From Acetobacter lovaniensis (GTDB lineage: Bacteria > Pseudomonadota > Alphaproteobacteria > Acetobacterales > Acetobacteraceae): a DNA stretch of 59,364 nt. The translations under genes and the position numbers were made by a program. Under the pieces are notes generated by a model, which worked only from the letters and a program-made list of their open reading frames with translations, made no database searches and was not told the origin of the DNA. Location: positions 1-59,364 of the forward strand of contig NZ_JACHIE010000017.1 of the NCBI RefSeq assembly GCF_014207635.1. Reading direction: 5' to 3'. This document shows, piece by piece, positions 44,773 through 54,131 of this stretch. Position 1 is the first letter of the stretch. Every line of letters starts with the position of its first letter.

Positions 44773-45494
44773 TGGCGGGCACACTCAGCATTGTTGGTGT
44801 AGGGCCGGGTGACCCGGAATTGATCACCCTGCGCGCCGCACGTCTGATTGGGTCTACCCCGGTGGTTGCGTATTTCTGTCGCGAAAAACACCCCAGTCAG
44901 GCACGGACCATTGCGCAGGCTCATATTGGCCCTGCCACGCGGGAAATGCGGCTGATTTACCCGTTTACAACCGAGGTTTCGGTCAACGACCCGGCATACC
45001 ACCAGAACATGTCCGCCTTTTATGACCAGAGTGCTGAACGGCTGGCTGAAGAACTGGCAGCAGGTAACGATGTTACGCTCCTGTGTGAGGGCGACCCGTT
45101 TTTGTATGGCTCGGCCATGTATGTGTTTGATCGGCTGCGAACACGCTGCCAGACGCAGGTTGTGCCCGGCATTATGGCCATGAACGGCTGCTGGGCTCAG
45201 GCCCTTGCCCCCATGACCCATGGGGATGATGTGCTGTGCGTGTTGCCTGCAACCTTGCCCGAGGCCGAACTGGCAGACTGGCTGGAGCGTGCTGATGCCG
45301 CCGTGATCATGAAGATCGGGCGGAATATGCCCCATGTCCGTCAGGCCATAACCCGTAGCGGACGTATGGACGAAGCCGTGTATGTGGAGCGCGGTACGCA
45401 GGGAGCGCAGGTGATCGCCCCCATGGCGGAGCAGGATGGCAAAGCCCCGTATTTTTCCCTTGTGCTCCTGCCCGGAAGGAAGCGTGTACGATGA
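44772..45494 (+). CDS. cobI: Precorrin-2 C20-methyltransferase
   Basis: The 240-residue SAM-dependent methylase has the corrin-methyltransferase fold: SIVGVGPGDPELITLRAARL at the N-terminus, LLCEGDPFLYGSAMYVFDRL, VVPGIMAMNGCWAQA, and VIMKIGRNMP. It adds the C20 methyl to precorrin-2. Start shares a base with the cobH stop (TAATG). Confidence 0.93.
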   Translation: MAGTLSIVGVGPGDPELITLRAARLIGSTPVVAYFCREKHPSQARTIAQAHIGPATREMRLIYPFTTEVSVNDPAYHQNMSAFYDQSAERLAEELAAGNDVTLLCEGDPFLYGSAMYVFDRLRTRCQTQVVPGIMAMNGCWAQALAPMTHGDDVLCVLPATLPEAELADWLERADAAVIMKIGRNMPHVRQAITRSGRMDEAVYVERGTQGAQVIAPMAEQDGKAPYFSLVLLPGRKRVR

Positions 45495-46258
45495 GCGGTG
45501 GTTCTCTGGTCATTGTGGGGCTTGGCCCCGGTAATCCGGAGCAGTTGACCCCGCAGGCACGCCATGCTCTGGCCCGCGCAACGGATTTGGTCGGCTACGC
45601 CCCCTACGTCAAACGGGTGGAGGCAGGGCCAGAGGTTGTGCGCCATATTTCAGACAACCGGGAGGAAATCTCCCGCGCCCGGCACGCGCTGGAAATGGCC
45701 CTGAGCGGGCGGCATGTAGCCGTGGTCTCAGGCGGGGATGCCGGCGTGTTCGGTATGGCAAGTGCTGTGTTTGAAGCGGTGGAAAATGGCCCCGTCATTT
45801 GGCGTAGCCTCCCTATTCAGGTCATTCCCGGAGTGAGTGCCGTGCTGGCTGCGGCCGCCCGGCTTGGGGCACCGCTGGGGGGAGATTTTTGCGTTATTTC
45901 CCTTTCCGATAACCTCAAGCCGTGGCCGGTTGTGCTGGAGCGTTTGCGTCTGGCGGCTCAGGCGGGGTTTGTTATTGCGCTGTACAATCCGCGCTCGCAT
46001 GCGCGGCCGTGGCAGCTTGGGGCCGCGTTTGAGCATCTGCGGCAAAGCATGGGGGGGGATGAACCCGTTGCATTTGCCCGTGCCATCGGGCGGCCGGATG
46101 AGGCCGTTCGCCTGTCCACCATTGCGCAGGCCAATGCGGACTGGGCAGATATGAGTACACTGGTGCTGATTGGCTGCCCCGCAACACGGCTTGTCAGCCG
46201 CCCGGACGGGCAGGAACCTTGGCTTTATACAGCGCGCAAGGTTGAAGCAGCACATTGA
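45491..46258 (+). CDS. cobJ: Precorrin-3B C17-methyltransferase
   Basis: The 255-residue corrin methylase has LVIVGLGPGNPEQLTPQAR, DLVGYAPYVKRVE, VVSGGDAGVFGMASAVFEA, IPGVSAVLAAAARLGAPLG and FVIALYNPRSHAR. It methylates C17 and contracts the ring. It starts at an ATGA overlap with cobI. Its 3' end overlaps the end of cobK, on the opposite strand, by 34 bp. Confidence 0.94.
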   Translation: MSGGSLVIVGLGPGNPEQLTPQARHALARATDLVGYAPYVKRVEAGPEVVRHISDNREEISRARHALEMALSGRHVAVVSGGDAGVFGMASAVFEAVENGPVIWRSLPIQVIPGVSAVLAAAARLGAPLGGDFCVISLSDNLKPWPVVLERLRLAAQAGFVIALYNPRSHARPWQLGAAFEHLRQSMGGDEPVAFARAIGRPDEAVRLSTIAQANADWADMSTLVLIGCPATRLVSRPDGQEPWLYTARKVEAAH

Positions 46259-47061
46259 TGCAGCCAGGCCAGAGCAGTTGTCGCGTCTTTGGCATGCGGG
46301 GTATCCTGCGCAGGAGGGCGGGAGACCATCAGCACAGGTACATCCAGTATGCGCGCGGCTTCGAGTTTGGCACGGGTTGCAGTGCCACCGGAGTTTTTGG
46401 TGACCAGCACGGTAATCTGGTGTTCACGCATGAGTTTAAGCTCGGCCTCCAGATCAAACGGCCCGCGTGCACAGATCACACTGGTCTGTGGGGGCAGGTC
46501 AGCCGGGCAGGGTGGCTCAATGGAGCGGAACAGATAGTGGTGCTGGGGAGCTGCCAGAAAAGGCCGGGTTTCCTTGCGTCCGGTCGTCAGGAACACGGAC
46601 TGCGGTTTGGCATTCCATCTGCTGGACCGGGCAAGTGCGCTGGCGGCTTCGGCAATACTGGGCACCATAAACCACGTGTCCTGCGGGGTGGCGGTCCAGC
46701 CCGGTCGTTCCAGCCGCAGGAGAGGCCGTTGTGTGGCGGCGCAGGCCATGGCGGCATGCTGGCTCATTTGTGCGGCAAATGGGTGGGTCGCATCCACAAC
46801 GGCATCTATGGCATGCTCACGCAGCCAACTGGTCAGCCCCGCTACGCCGCCAAAGCCTCCGATGCGTGTGGTCATGTCCGGCAGGTGCGGCTGGCTGGTC
46901 GCTCCGGCAAGGGAGAGCACGGCATGGCAGGTCGGCCATGTTGTGCCCAGCATGCGGCACAGGCTACTGGCTTCCGTTGTGCCCCCCAGCACCAGCACAC
47001 GCAGGCTGGGCGGTATGGTGTTCCCTGCGTTGGTGCAGGGGGGGGGAGGTGTTGGGAGCAT
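46225..47061 (-). CDS. cobK: Precorrin-6A reductase
   Basis: This 278-residue NADPH enzyme reduces precorrin-6A. Segments: RVLVLGGTTEASSLCRML, GFGGVAGLTSWLREHAIDAV, VDATHPFAAQMSQHA, FLTTGRKE and VTKNSGGTATRAKLEAARIL. ATG 47061 with AAGG upstream gives the usual length; the longer frame upstream is non-conserved. It runs opposite to its pathway neighbours, between cobJ and cobL, and overlaps the cobJ end. Confidence 0.93.
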   Translation of the reverse strand: MLPTPPPPCTNAGNTIPPSLRVLVLGGTTEASSLCRMLGTTWPTCHAVLSLAGATSQPHLPDMTTRIGGFGGVAGLTSWLREHAIDAVVDATHPFAAQMSQHAAMACAATQRPLLRLERPGWTATPQDTWFMVPSIAEAASALARSSRWNAKPQSVFLTTGRKETRPFLAAPQHHYLFRSIEPPCPADLPPQTSVICARGPFDLEAELKLMREHQITVLVTKNSGGTATRAKLEAARILDVPVLMVSRPPAQDTPHAKDATTALAWLHQCAASTLRAV

Positions 47062-47167
47062 GCAAAAACCTTGGCGGCGAATGATAGCAGTCGATCTATA
47101 CCTGCTCCCTACAAGCGTGGGCAAGCACGGGTAGTTTTGGTGCGCTGTATGTTGGAAGGGGTAAGCA

Positions 47168-48409
47168 ATGCCAGAACCGCATAACCCTGAGGCCACGCCG
47201 TGGCTGAGTGTAATCGGGGTGGGAGAAAATGGTCTGGACGGGCTAAGCAGCACGGCCAGAACCCTGATTGCGCAAGCCGAGTATGTTTTTGGTGGTGCGC
47301 GCCATTTGGGGCTGGTAGCTCCTCTGCCACAAGGCCGGTGTGTGGCATGGTCCCCCCCCTTTAGTGCTGGGGTGCAGCAGGTTCTGGCCTTGCGTGGGCA
47401 CTCTGTTGTTGTATTGGCCTCGGGCGATCCGTTTTTTTACGGGGTGGGCGGTGTGCTGGCTCGCAGTCTGGAGGCGGGGGAAATGCTTTGCCTGCCTGCT
47501 CCATCGTCTGTGGCGCTGGCCTGTGCGCGGCTTGGCTGGGCGCAGGAGCAGTGCCATGTTGTGTCTGTCTGCGGTAGGCCCATGGCGCGACTACGGCCAT
47601 TTTTGCAGCCACGGGCGCGCTTGATTGTCCTTTCCGCCGATGCGCAAACACCGCGCGAACTGGCTAAGTGGCTGGTGGAGCTGGGGCTGGGGACTGTCCG
47701 CTGCTCCGTTATGGAAGCACTCGGCGGACCTAACGAGCGGTGCCGTAGCTTTATGGCCAAAGATGGCCCACCGGATGATGTTGCCAGCCTTAACCTGCTG
47801 GCGCTGGATGTGCCCGCAGAGGTTACAGAGGCCTGCCTGCCCCGGTGCAGCGGCCTACCTGACACCTGTTTTGAGCATGATGGACAGCTAACACGGCAGG
47901 AAATAAGGGCTGTAACCCTTTCTGCTCTAGCCCCGCGTGCTGGGGAACTGCTGTGGGATATTGGAGGGGGGGCGGGCTCTGTTTCCATCGAATGGATGCT
48001 GTCAGCCCAAGGGTGCCGCGCCATAACGCTTGAAAGCGTGCCAGAGCGCGCAGCCCGCATTGTACGCAATGCGCAGGCACTGGGTGTGCCCGACCTGCAC
48101 GTGGTGCAGGCCCGCGCCCCGGATGGTCTGGGCGGGCTGGACATGCCGGATGCCGTGTTTGTGGGTGGCGGTGCCAGCAGGCCGGGTGTGTTGGAGCAGG
48201 CCTGGGCGGCGCTGCGCCCGGGTGGGCGCATGGTGGTCAATGCCGTGGTGGTGGAAACAGAATCCCGGCTTGTGCAGGCCATGCAGGAGTGGGGGGGGCG
48301 GCTTACCCGCCTTTCCGTCGCCCGGCTGGACGGGGTAGGAGGCTTCCATGCTTTTCGGCCCGCCATGACTGTCACCCAATGGGTGGCCAGCAAGCCCCAT
48401 AGCGCATGA
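47168..48409 (+). CDS. cobL: Precorrin-6Y C5,15-methyltransferase (decarboxylating), CbiE-CbiT fusion
   Basis: The 413-residue protein joins a CbiE-type methylase (~1-205: SVIGVGENGLDGLSSTARTL, VVLASGDPFFYGVGGVLARS) to a CbiT-type methylase/decarboxylase (~215-400: LTRQEIRAVTLSALAPRAGE, LLWDIGGGAGSVSIEWML, VFVGGGASRPGVL). It methylates C5 and C15 and removes a carboxyl group. It starts 106 bp from the divergent cobK start, so that gap must hold both promoters. ATGA overlap with the next gene. Confidence 0.94.
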   Translation: MPEPHNPEATPWLSVIGVGENGLDGLSSTARTLIAQAEYVFGGARHLGLVAPLPQGRCVAWSPPFSAGVQQVLALRGHSVVVLASGDPFFYGVGGVLARSLEAGEMLCLPAPSSVALACARLGWAQEQCHVVSVCGRPMARLRPFLQPRARLIVLSADAQTPRELAKWLVELGLGTVRCSVMEALGGPNERCRSFMAKDGPPDDVASLNLLALDVPAEVTEACLPRCSGLPDTCFEHDGQLTRQEIRAVTLSALAPRAGELLWDIGGGAGSVSIEWMLSAQGCRAITLESVPERAARIVRNAQALGVPDLHVVQARAPDGLGGLDMPDAVFVGGGASRPGVLEQAWAALRPGGRMVVNAVVVETESRLVQAMQEWGGRLTRLSVARLDGVGGFHAFRPAMTVTQWVASKPHSA

Positions 48410-48783
48410 TCGTGGTGGGCATGGGCTGGCAGAGTGCCGCGCTGGCGGAGCATGCGCTGGAACTGGTTGCGCAAAGCCTGTGCATGGTCGGAGCCTGCGC
48501 GCCTGATTACATTGCGGTCCCTGATTTTAAAAACGCGGATACCCTGCCCCACAGTGTTGCGCGCAGATGGGGGGCTGGGGTGTTGTGGATTACACATACG
48601 CAACTCCAGCAGGTGCAAGCTGCCTGCCATACGGCGTCCCCCACGGTTATGCGGCATGTGGGGGTTGCATCTGTTGCGGAGGCATGTGCTCTTGCCGGTG
48701 CGGGGGATGGAGCGCGGCTGTGCCTGACCCGTCAGGTATTGCGTGGTGTAACCTGCGCGGTGGCAGAAGGAGATAGAAAGTGA
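48406..48783 (+). CDS. cobE: Cobalamin biosynthesis protein CobE (CbiG C-terminal-like)
   Basis: The 125-residue protein has [20 protein letters not shown] at the N-terminus and later [20 protein letters not shown], the CobE/CbiG_C pattern (G-x-G-x-x and S-V-A-E-A-x-A-L-A-A). CobE is needed for cobalamin synthesis in Pseudomonas but its biochemical role is unsettled. It is coupled to cobL and cobM by overlaps on both sides, which supports the call in spite of the low similarity of this family. Confidence 0.83.
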   Translation: MIVVGMGWQSAALAEHALELVAQSLCMVGACAPDYIAVPDFKNADTLPHSVARRWGAGVLWITHTQLQQVQAACHTASPTVMRHVGVASVAEACALAGAGDGARLCLTRQVLRGVTCAVAEGDRK

Positions 48784-49532
48784 CTGTTCATTTTATTGGG
48801 GCTGGCCCGGGGGCTGCGGACCTGTTGACCATTCGGGGGCGGGATATTCTGGCGTCCTGCCCGGTCTGCCTGTACGCCGGGTCCATTGTGCCGCCTGATA
48901 TGCTCCAGTATTGCCCCGACAATGCCCGGCTGGTGGATACGGCTCCCATGTCTCTGGATGAGATTGAGGCCGAATATGTGCGCGCCCATAAGGCGGGGCA
49001 GGATGTTGCGCGCCTGCATTCGGGTGACCTGTCCATTTACAGCGCGGTTGCCGAGCAGATCCGCAGGCTGGAGCACAACGCAATCCCATGGACCATGACC
49101 CCGGGTGTGCCAGCCTTTGCAGCTGCGGCATCTGTTCTGGGGCGGGAGTTGACGGTGCCGGGTGTGGCGCAAAGCCTTGTGCTGACCCGTGTTAATGGCC
49201 GTGCCTCGGCCATGCCCGAGCGTGAAAAACTGGAATCCTTTGCCGCAACAGGGGTCACGCTGGCCATACACCTTGCCGTGCATGCCTTGGGGCGTATTGT
49301 GGCCGAGTTAACGCCGTTTTATGGCCCGCAATGCCCTGTGGCCATTGTTGCCCGCGCATCATGGCCCGACCAGATTGTGCTGCATGGCACGCTGGAAAGC
49401 ATTGAAAAAGAACTCGAACAGAACCCGATCGAGCGCACGGCACTCGTGCTGGTTGGCCCCGCCCTTGCTGGCATTGCCGGGCGGGAGAGTGCTTTGTATG
49501 ACCCCGATTACCGCCGCCGGTTCCGCAGCTAG
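48780..49532 (+). CDS. cobM: Precorrin-4 C11-methyltransferase
   Basis: The 250-residue corrin methylase has [53 protein letters not shown] and [20 protein letters not shown]. It adds the C11 methyl group. It starts with GTG overlapping the preceding stop (GTGA) and ends 4 bp inside the end of cbiD, which is convergent. Confidence 0.94.
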   Translation: MTVHFIGAGPGAADLLTIRGRDILASCPVCLYAGSIVPPDMLQYCPDNARLVDTAPMSLDEIEAEYVRAHKAGQDVARLHSGDLSIYSAVAEQIRRLEHNAIPWTMTPGVPAFAAAASVLGRELTVPGVAQSLVLTRVNGRASAMPEREKLESFAATGVTLAIHLAVHALGRIVAELTPFYGPQCPVAIVARASWPDQIVLHGTLESIEKELEQNPIERTALVLVGPALAGIAGRESALYDPDYRRRFRS

Positions 49533-50638
49533 GGGGTAAAAGGCCCATCAGCCTTGCCGACAAGTGTGCCAGAGCGGTCAAATACCAGCACATCCAGAAG
49601 CACAGGGGCGGGGGTGAGGGTTTTGTGGGCAACTGCCCATGCCGTATGTGCAATGACCTCACCCAGTGGGAAGTTGTGGGTACGGGCCAGCAGAAAAGCT
49701 TCCGCTACCGTGGGGCTGGCGTGGATCAGCTCTGGCAGGGTGTCTGGAGCGCCATGTTGCGCGGCCAGTTGGGCCAGTGCAGGCATGTCTGCCCGGCTGC
49801 GGCTGGAGTGCAGGTCCAGACAGCCCTGACCAAGTTTGGTCATCTTGGCAATGCCGCCAGCAAGGCTCAGGCGGGGGATAGGGTGGTGGCGGATATATTT
49901 GAGCAGTCCGCCCGCAAAATCCCCCATTTCAATCAGGGCCATATCCGGTAGGCCGTACAGGGCCTGCCCAGCTTTTTCCGACACATTGCCCGTAGCCCCC
50001 AGCACATGGGGCAGGTTTTCTGCCCGTGCCACATCAACTCCGCGGTGAATGCTCTGTATCCATGCCGAGCATGAAAACGGCATGACAATGCCCGTTGTAC
50101 CCAGAACGGACAGCCCCCCCACAATGCCCAGCCGTGCATTGAGTGTGCGCTTTGCCAGTTCCTGCCCGTGATCAATGCTGATTGTAACTTCCGCGTCCGG
50201 GAGTGTGCCGTTATTGGCCTGTGTCAGCGCTGTGCGGATCATGGCGCGGGGGACGGGGTTAATTGCGGGTTCACCCGGTGGCAGTGGCAAGCCGGGGCGT
50301 GTTATGGTGCCAACACCCGGCCCGGCCTTGAATACAAGACCCGCCCCGGCAGCCAGAGCGCGTACCGTGCAGCGGATCATGGCGCCATGTGTAATATCGG
50401 GGTCATCCCCTGCGTCTTTTATCACGGCAGCACAGGGCGCATCGGGCGTGCCACCATACTGGCACAGGCTGAAGGCAACTTCCTGCCCCGCTGGCAGGGT
50501 AATGGTCACGCTGGCAGGAGGTTCATGCCCCAGCAGTACCAGCCATGCGGCTTTGGCTGCAGCCGTTGCGCAACTGCCCGTGGTCCAGCCACGGCGGAGG
50601 GGAGGGGCACTCTGCTTCATGCCCTGTTCGTGTCTCAT
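49529..50638 (-). CDS. cbiD: Cobalt-precorrin-5B C1-methyltransferase CbiD
   Basis: The 369-residue enzyme has the CbiD start [82 protein letters not shown] and TGNVSEKAG. CbiD methylates C1 in the anaerobic (early cobalt) pathway; in the textbook aerobic pathway CobF does this. No cobF is in the window, so CbiD seems to fill that step beside the O2-dependent CobG. ATG 50638 gives the family length. Confidence 0.92.
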   Translation of the reverse strand: MRHEQGMKQSAPPLRRGWTTGSCATAAAKAAWLVLLGHEPPASVTITLPAGQEVAFSLCQYGGTPDAPCAAVIKDAGDDPDITHGAMIRCTVRALAAGAGLVFKAGPGVGTITRPGLPLPPGEPAINPVPRAMIRTALTQANNGTLPDAEVTISIDHGQELAKRTLNARLGIVGGLSVLGTTGIVMPFSCSAWIQSIHRGVDVARAENLPHVLGATGNVSEKAGQALYGLPDMALIEMGDFAGGLLKYIRHHPIPRLSLAGGIAKMTKLGQGCLDLHSSRSRADMPALAQLAAQHGAPDTLPELIHASPTVAEAFLLARTHNFPLGEVIAHTAWAVAHKTLTPAPVLLDVLVFDRSGTLVGKADGPFTP

Positions 50639-50701
50639 ATTATGCGGGGGAGATGCAAATATGAATGGGGCAGGGGCGGAGCCGGGCAGGTATAACGCTG
50701 C

Positions 50702-51775
50702 CTAGCCCGTGCTGAGCAGGGTGGTTTTTGTCAAATGCTGTTCGCGCCATGCACGGGGGGACAGGCCACTCCATTTGCGGAACGCACGGCTGAAAGCACT
50801 TGTCTCGGTATAGCCAAGGGCGAGGGCGATTTCCCCCATATCCGGGCCAGCCTGACCGAGCTGGCGGCAGGCTTCGGCGTAGCGGACTTCTTCAAGCAAT
50901 GTGCCGAAGGAAAGGTTGAACTGGGCCAGCCTGCGTTGCAGCGTCCATGCTGGCATGTTCATGCGCTGGGCAATGTCTGAGAGTGTGCAGCAGCGTTCCG
51001 CCAGTCCCGCGCGGATCATGGAGGCAATCTGCTCCTTGAGCGATGGGGCCGAGGTACTCTGCCCGGTGCTGTGGTGGTTGCGGGAGAGGGAAATCAGTGA
51101 TGCCCGCATGATTTCGAGCATGTTTGCGTTGGCCTCGGGCATGGGGCGTTCCAGCCCGACCTTGCGGAATAGCAGGGCGTTTGTCACATGGCCAAAGTGA
51201 ATATCTGCCTGAAACGCATCCCTGTGTTCATGAGTCTGTTCGGGTTGATGGTGTTCAAACAGAACGGCTTCGGGCACCCAGTCCTCCCCCATGGCGTGGC
51301 GGAGCACATTGCAGAACATGCCCATGGTCAGCTCTGCATCATGCCTGCGCTGGGTAATGCTGGGGTCCTGAATAGCGTATTCCAGCCGGAGTAGCCCGTT
51401 TTCCTGCTCGATCAGCTGCGTGTGTGTGTTGCACTGGTGGTAGCCAAAATGGCTGGCCAGATTGCGTACGGCATCCTCCGCCGTGGCGGACAGGAGCGCA
51501 ATATACCCTACAAGGCCCAGCATTTCCGGCTGGAACTGCTGCCCGAACCAGAGGCCCAGATTGCCATCCTGTGTCTCACGCGCGGCTTCTTCAAACAGGC
51601 GGCAGTATGCCGTCAGGTCCAGCCTGTCCGTGGGCAGGGCAAACTGGCCGGTGGTCAGGCCCGAACGCCCGGCAATCCGGTCAATATCCCCCCCGCGGGA
51701 GGTAATGAAGTCTTCAACACCGGTTGCGGCGGCGGCCAGCACACCAGATGTCGGGCTTTGCATCGGGTCAGACAT
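50702..51775 (-). CDS. AraC-family regulator, probably of the ethanolamine genes
   Basis: The 357-residue regulator has a long N-terminal Arabinose_bd-type domain (~20-210: DLTAYCRLFEEAARETQDGN, LWFGQQFQPEMLGLVGY) and a C-terminal AraC HTH (~265-345: LSDIAQRMNMPAWTLQRRL, GEIALALGYTETSAFSRAFRK, LSPRAWREQHL). It is divergent from eutB, from which 170 bp separate it, so ethanolamine-dependent control is likely. It is not clearly the enterobacterial EutR type; the domain is closer to OruR/ArgR-like AraC proteins. Confidence 0.85.
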   Translation of the reverse strand: MSDPMQSPTSGVLAAAATGVEDFITSRGGDIDRIAGRSGLTTGQFALPTDRLDLTAYCRLFEEAARETQDGNLGLWFGQQFQPEMLGLVGYIALLSATAEDAVRNLASHFGYHQCNTHTQLIEQENGLLRLEYAIQDPSITQRRHDAELTMGMFCNVLRHAMGEDWVPEAVLFEHHQPEQTHEHRDAFQADIHFGHVTNALLFRKVGLERPMPEANANMLEIMRASLISLSRNHHSTGQSTSAPSLKEQIASMIRAGLAERCCTLSDIAQRMNMPAWTLQRRLAQFNLSFGTLLEEVRYAEACRQLGQAGPDMGEIALALGYTETSAFSRAFRKWSGLSPRAWREQHLTKTTLLSTG

Positions 51776-51945
51776 GGCAGGATACGTCTATGTAAGGGTG
51801 CAGTTTGTTTTGAATCATCAATAAATTGTTCCCTCCAGTCAAGTCTCAAGCGGATGATGCTGCTATTGTAACGGTATCGAACTAAACTGCGAGGTGCCCC
51901 GGGCTCCTTGCAGCAGGACTGTGCATGAGCAGGAGGCTGGCCATA

Positions 51946-53334
51946 ATGGGATATCGTCATGGACTGGGGGGGGAAACTTACCACTTCTCCGATCTCAAAT
52001 CCCTTCTGGCCATTGCCTCATCCGTGCGCTCGGGGGACCAGTTGGCCGGTTTGGCCGCCCAGTCCGATGCCCAGAGAATGGCCGCCCGTTATGCCTTGGC
52101 CGATGTTCCGTTGCGCAGTTTTATCCAGACCGTACTCGTTCCGTACGAAGAAGATGAAGTGACGCGCCTGATCGTGGATACCCATGATCATAAAGCCTTT
52201 GCTCCCATAGCGCATATGACGGTGGGAGAGTTCCGTGACTGGCTGCTCTCGCACGAGGCGGATACGGCAGCCCTTGCACGGATTGCGCCGGGCATTACGC
52301 CAGAAATGGCCGCCGCTGTAAGCAAACTCATGCGCAATCAGGACCTTATCAGCGTTGCGCGCAAAATCCGGGTCATTACCAGCTTCCGCAATACAATCGG
52401 CCTGCCCGGCTGCCTGTCTTCGCGCCTGCAGCCGAACCATCCGACAGATGACCTCAAGGGCATTGCAGCCTCTACGCTGGATGGCCTGCTTTACGGTATG
52501 GGGGACGCCGTTATTGGCATTAACCCGGCAACCGATAGTGTGGCCAATGGTCTGGCCCTGCTGGATATGCTCGATCAGGCCCGCCAGCTTTATGACATTC
52601 CAACCCAGACCTGCGTGCTGACCCACGTTACCAATACGCTGGAAATCATGAACCGTGGTGGCGCGGTGGACCTTGTGTTCCAGTCCGTGGCGGGCACGCA
52701 GAAAGCGAATGAGGGGTTTGGGGTCAACCTTGCCATTCTGCAGGAGGCGTATGATGCGGCTCTGGCACTCGGCCGTGGCACGGTCGGGCAGAATGTCATG
52801 TATTTTGAAACCGGGCAGGGGGCGGCCCTGTCCGCGGGCGCACATCACGGCATTGATCAGCAGACGGTAGAGGCCCGGGCCTATGCCGTGGCGCGGGCGT
52901 TTGATCCTTTGCTGGTGAACACGGTGGTCGGCTTTATTGGTCCCGAATATCTGTATGACGGCAAGCAGGTCATACGTGCAGGGCTGGAAGACCATTTTTG
53001 CGCCAAGCTTATGGGTGTGCCCATGGGGTGTGACGCCTGCTACACAAACCACGCCGAAGTTGATCAGGATGATATGGACAACCTGATGACCCTGCTGGGC
53101 GTGGCGGGCATTACCTTCCTGATCGGGGTGCCCGGTGCGGATGACATCATGCTCAATTACCAGAGCCTGTCCTTCCACGATATTCTGACCCTGCGGAACA
53201 TGCTTGGCGCACGCCCGGCCCCCGAATTTGCTGCATGGCTGGAGCGTATGGGGCTGTATGACAGCCTGAGCAACCACATGCGCCCTCTGGAACTTGGGCA
53301 GACGCAACTGGCCAGGCTGGTGGGTGCAGCATGA
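51946..53334 (+). CDS. eutB: Ethanolamine ammonia-lyase large subunit
   Basis: The 462-residue catalytic subunit of the adenosylcobalamin-dependent enzyme converts ethanolamine to acetaldehyde and ammonia. Conserved parts: FSDLKSLLAIAS, SRLQPNHPTDD, YGMGDAVIGINPATDS, TCVLTHVTNTLE, FQSVAGTQKANEGFG, FETGQGAALSAGAHHGIDQQ and GCDACYTNHAEVDQDDMD. ATG 51946 is chosen over ATG 51925 because AGGAGG (51931-51936) stands nine bases upstream. ATGA coupling to eutC. No reactivase gene (eutA) is adjacent. Confidence 0.95.
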   Translation: MGYRHGLGGETYHFSDLKSLLAIASSVRSGDQLAGLAAQSDAQRMAARYALADVPLRSFIQTVLVPYEEDEVTRLIVDTHDHKAFAPIAHMTVGEFRDWLLSHEADTAALARIAPGITPEMAAAVSKLMRNQDLISVARKIRVITSFRNTIGLPGCLSSRLQPNHPTDDLKGIAASTLDGLLYGMGDAVIGINPATDSVANGLALLDMLDQARQLYDIPTQTCVLTHVTNTLEIMNRGGAVDLVFQSVAGTQKANEGFGVNLAILQEAYDAALALGRGTVGQNVMYFETGQGAALSAGAHHGIDQQTVEARAYAVARAFDPLLVNTVVGFIGPEYLYDGKQVIRAGLEDHFCAKLMGVPMGCDACYTNHAEVDQDDMDNLMTLLGVAGITFLIGVPGADDIMLNYQSLSFHDILTLRNMLGARPAPEFAAWLERMGLYDSLSNHMRPLELGQTQLARLVGAA

Positions 53335-54131
53335 CGGAATACGGCAAACCCCAGAAGACCCAGCCCGGCGCGGCAGCAGATGCGTGGCAGCCCCTGCGGA
53401 GCCTTACCCGTGCGCGCATTGGTCTGGGCCGTAGTGGCAATGCACAGCGCACAATGGATGTTCTGGCTTTTCAGGCCGCTCACGCTCAGGCGCGCGATGC
53501 CGTACATGCACCGCTGAACGTGCAGGCCATGGAGCAGCAGTTGCGTGGCGCTCCCTGCCTGCATGTGCAAAGCCGGGCCACGGACCGCGCCACGTATCTG
53601 CGTCGCCCGGATCTGGGCCGCAGGCTTTCGGAAAACTCTTTGCATATGCTGCGCAAAGAGGCGTGGGACGTTGTTTTTGTTGCAGCGGATGGTCTTTCCT
53701 CCATTGCGACCCAGACAAACGCCATACCTGTTTTTCAGGCCATACAGCCTCTTTTGCAGGGGTGGCGGATAGCTCCTTTGGTGATTGCAACGCAAAGCCG
53801 CGTCGCCTTGGGGGATGAGATTGCACAGGCCATGGGGGCCAGCATGGTCGTCATGATGATTGGCGAGCGCCCCGGCCTGAGCGTTGCGGACAGCCTTGGC
53901 ATTTACCTGACATACGCACCGTATGTGGGGTGCCCGGATTCCTCACGGAACTGCCTGTCCAACATCCATGCACACGGCATGACGATACCTGCTGGCGCAA
54001 GCAAGCTGGCATGGCTGATGCAGGAAGCCAGACGGCTTGGCCTGACTGGTGTCGGTTTGAAAGACGCTGCCCCGGATCAACTGGCAGGCAGCAACACACT
54101 ATCTTTACATGATAAGGACACAGACGCATGA
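53331..54131 (+). CDS. eutC: Ethanolamine ammonia-lyase small subunit
   Basis: The 266-residue partner helps bind the cobalamin cofactor. It has LRSLTRARIGLGRSGNAQRT, AHAQARDAVHAPLN, RPDLGRRLSENS, FVAADGLSSIATQTNAIPVF, IGERPGLSVADSLGIYLTY and CPDSSRNCLSNIHAHG. The N-terminal extension used in enterobacteria for microcompartment targeting is short (~20 residues before LRSLT). ATGA overlaps bind it to eutB and to the permease gene. Confidence 0.94.
   Translation: MTEYGKPQKTQPGAAADAWQPLRSLTRARIGLGRSGNAQRTMDVLAFQAAHAQARDAVHAPLNVQAMEQQLRGAPCLHVQSRATDRATYLRRPDLGRRLSENSLHMLRKEAWDVVFVAADGLSSIATQTNAIPVFQAIQPLLQGWRIAPLVIATQSRVALGDEIAQAMGASMVVMMIGERPGLSVADSLGIYLTYAPYVGCPDSSRNCLSNIHAHGMTIPAGASKLAWLMQEARRLGLTGVGLKDAAPDQLAGSNTLSLHDKDTDA

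Noticed and set aside
52018..53307. Minus-strand frame of 429 codons opposite eutB
   Set aside because: It is antisense to eutB, which is unmistakable; no motif is seen in the antisense product.
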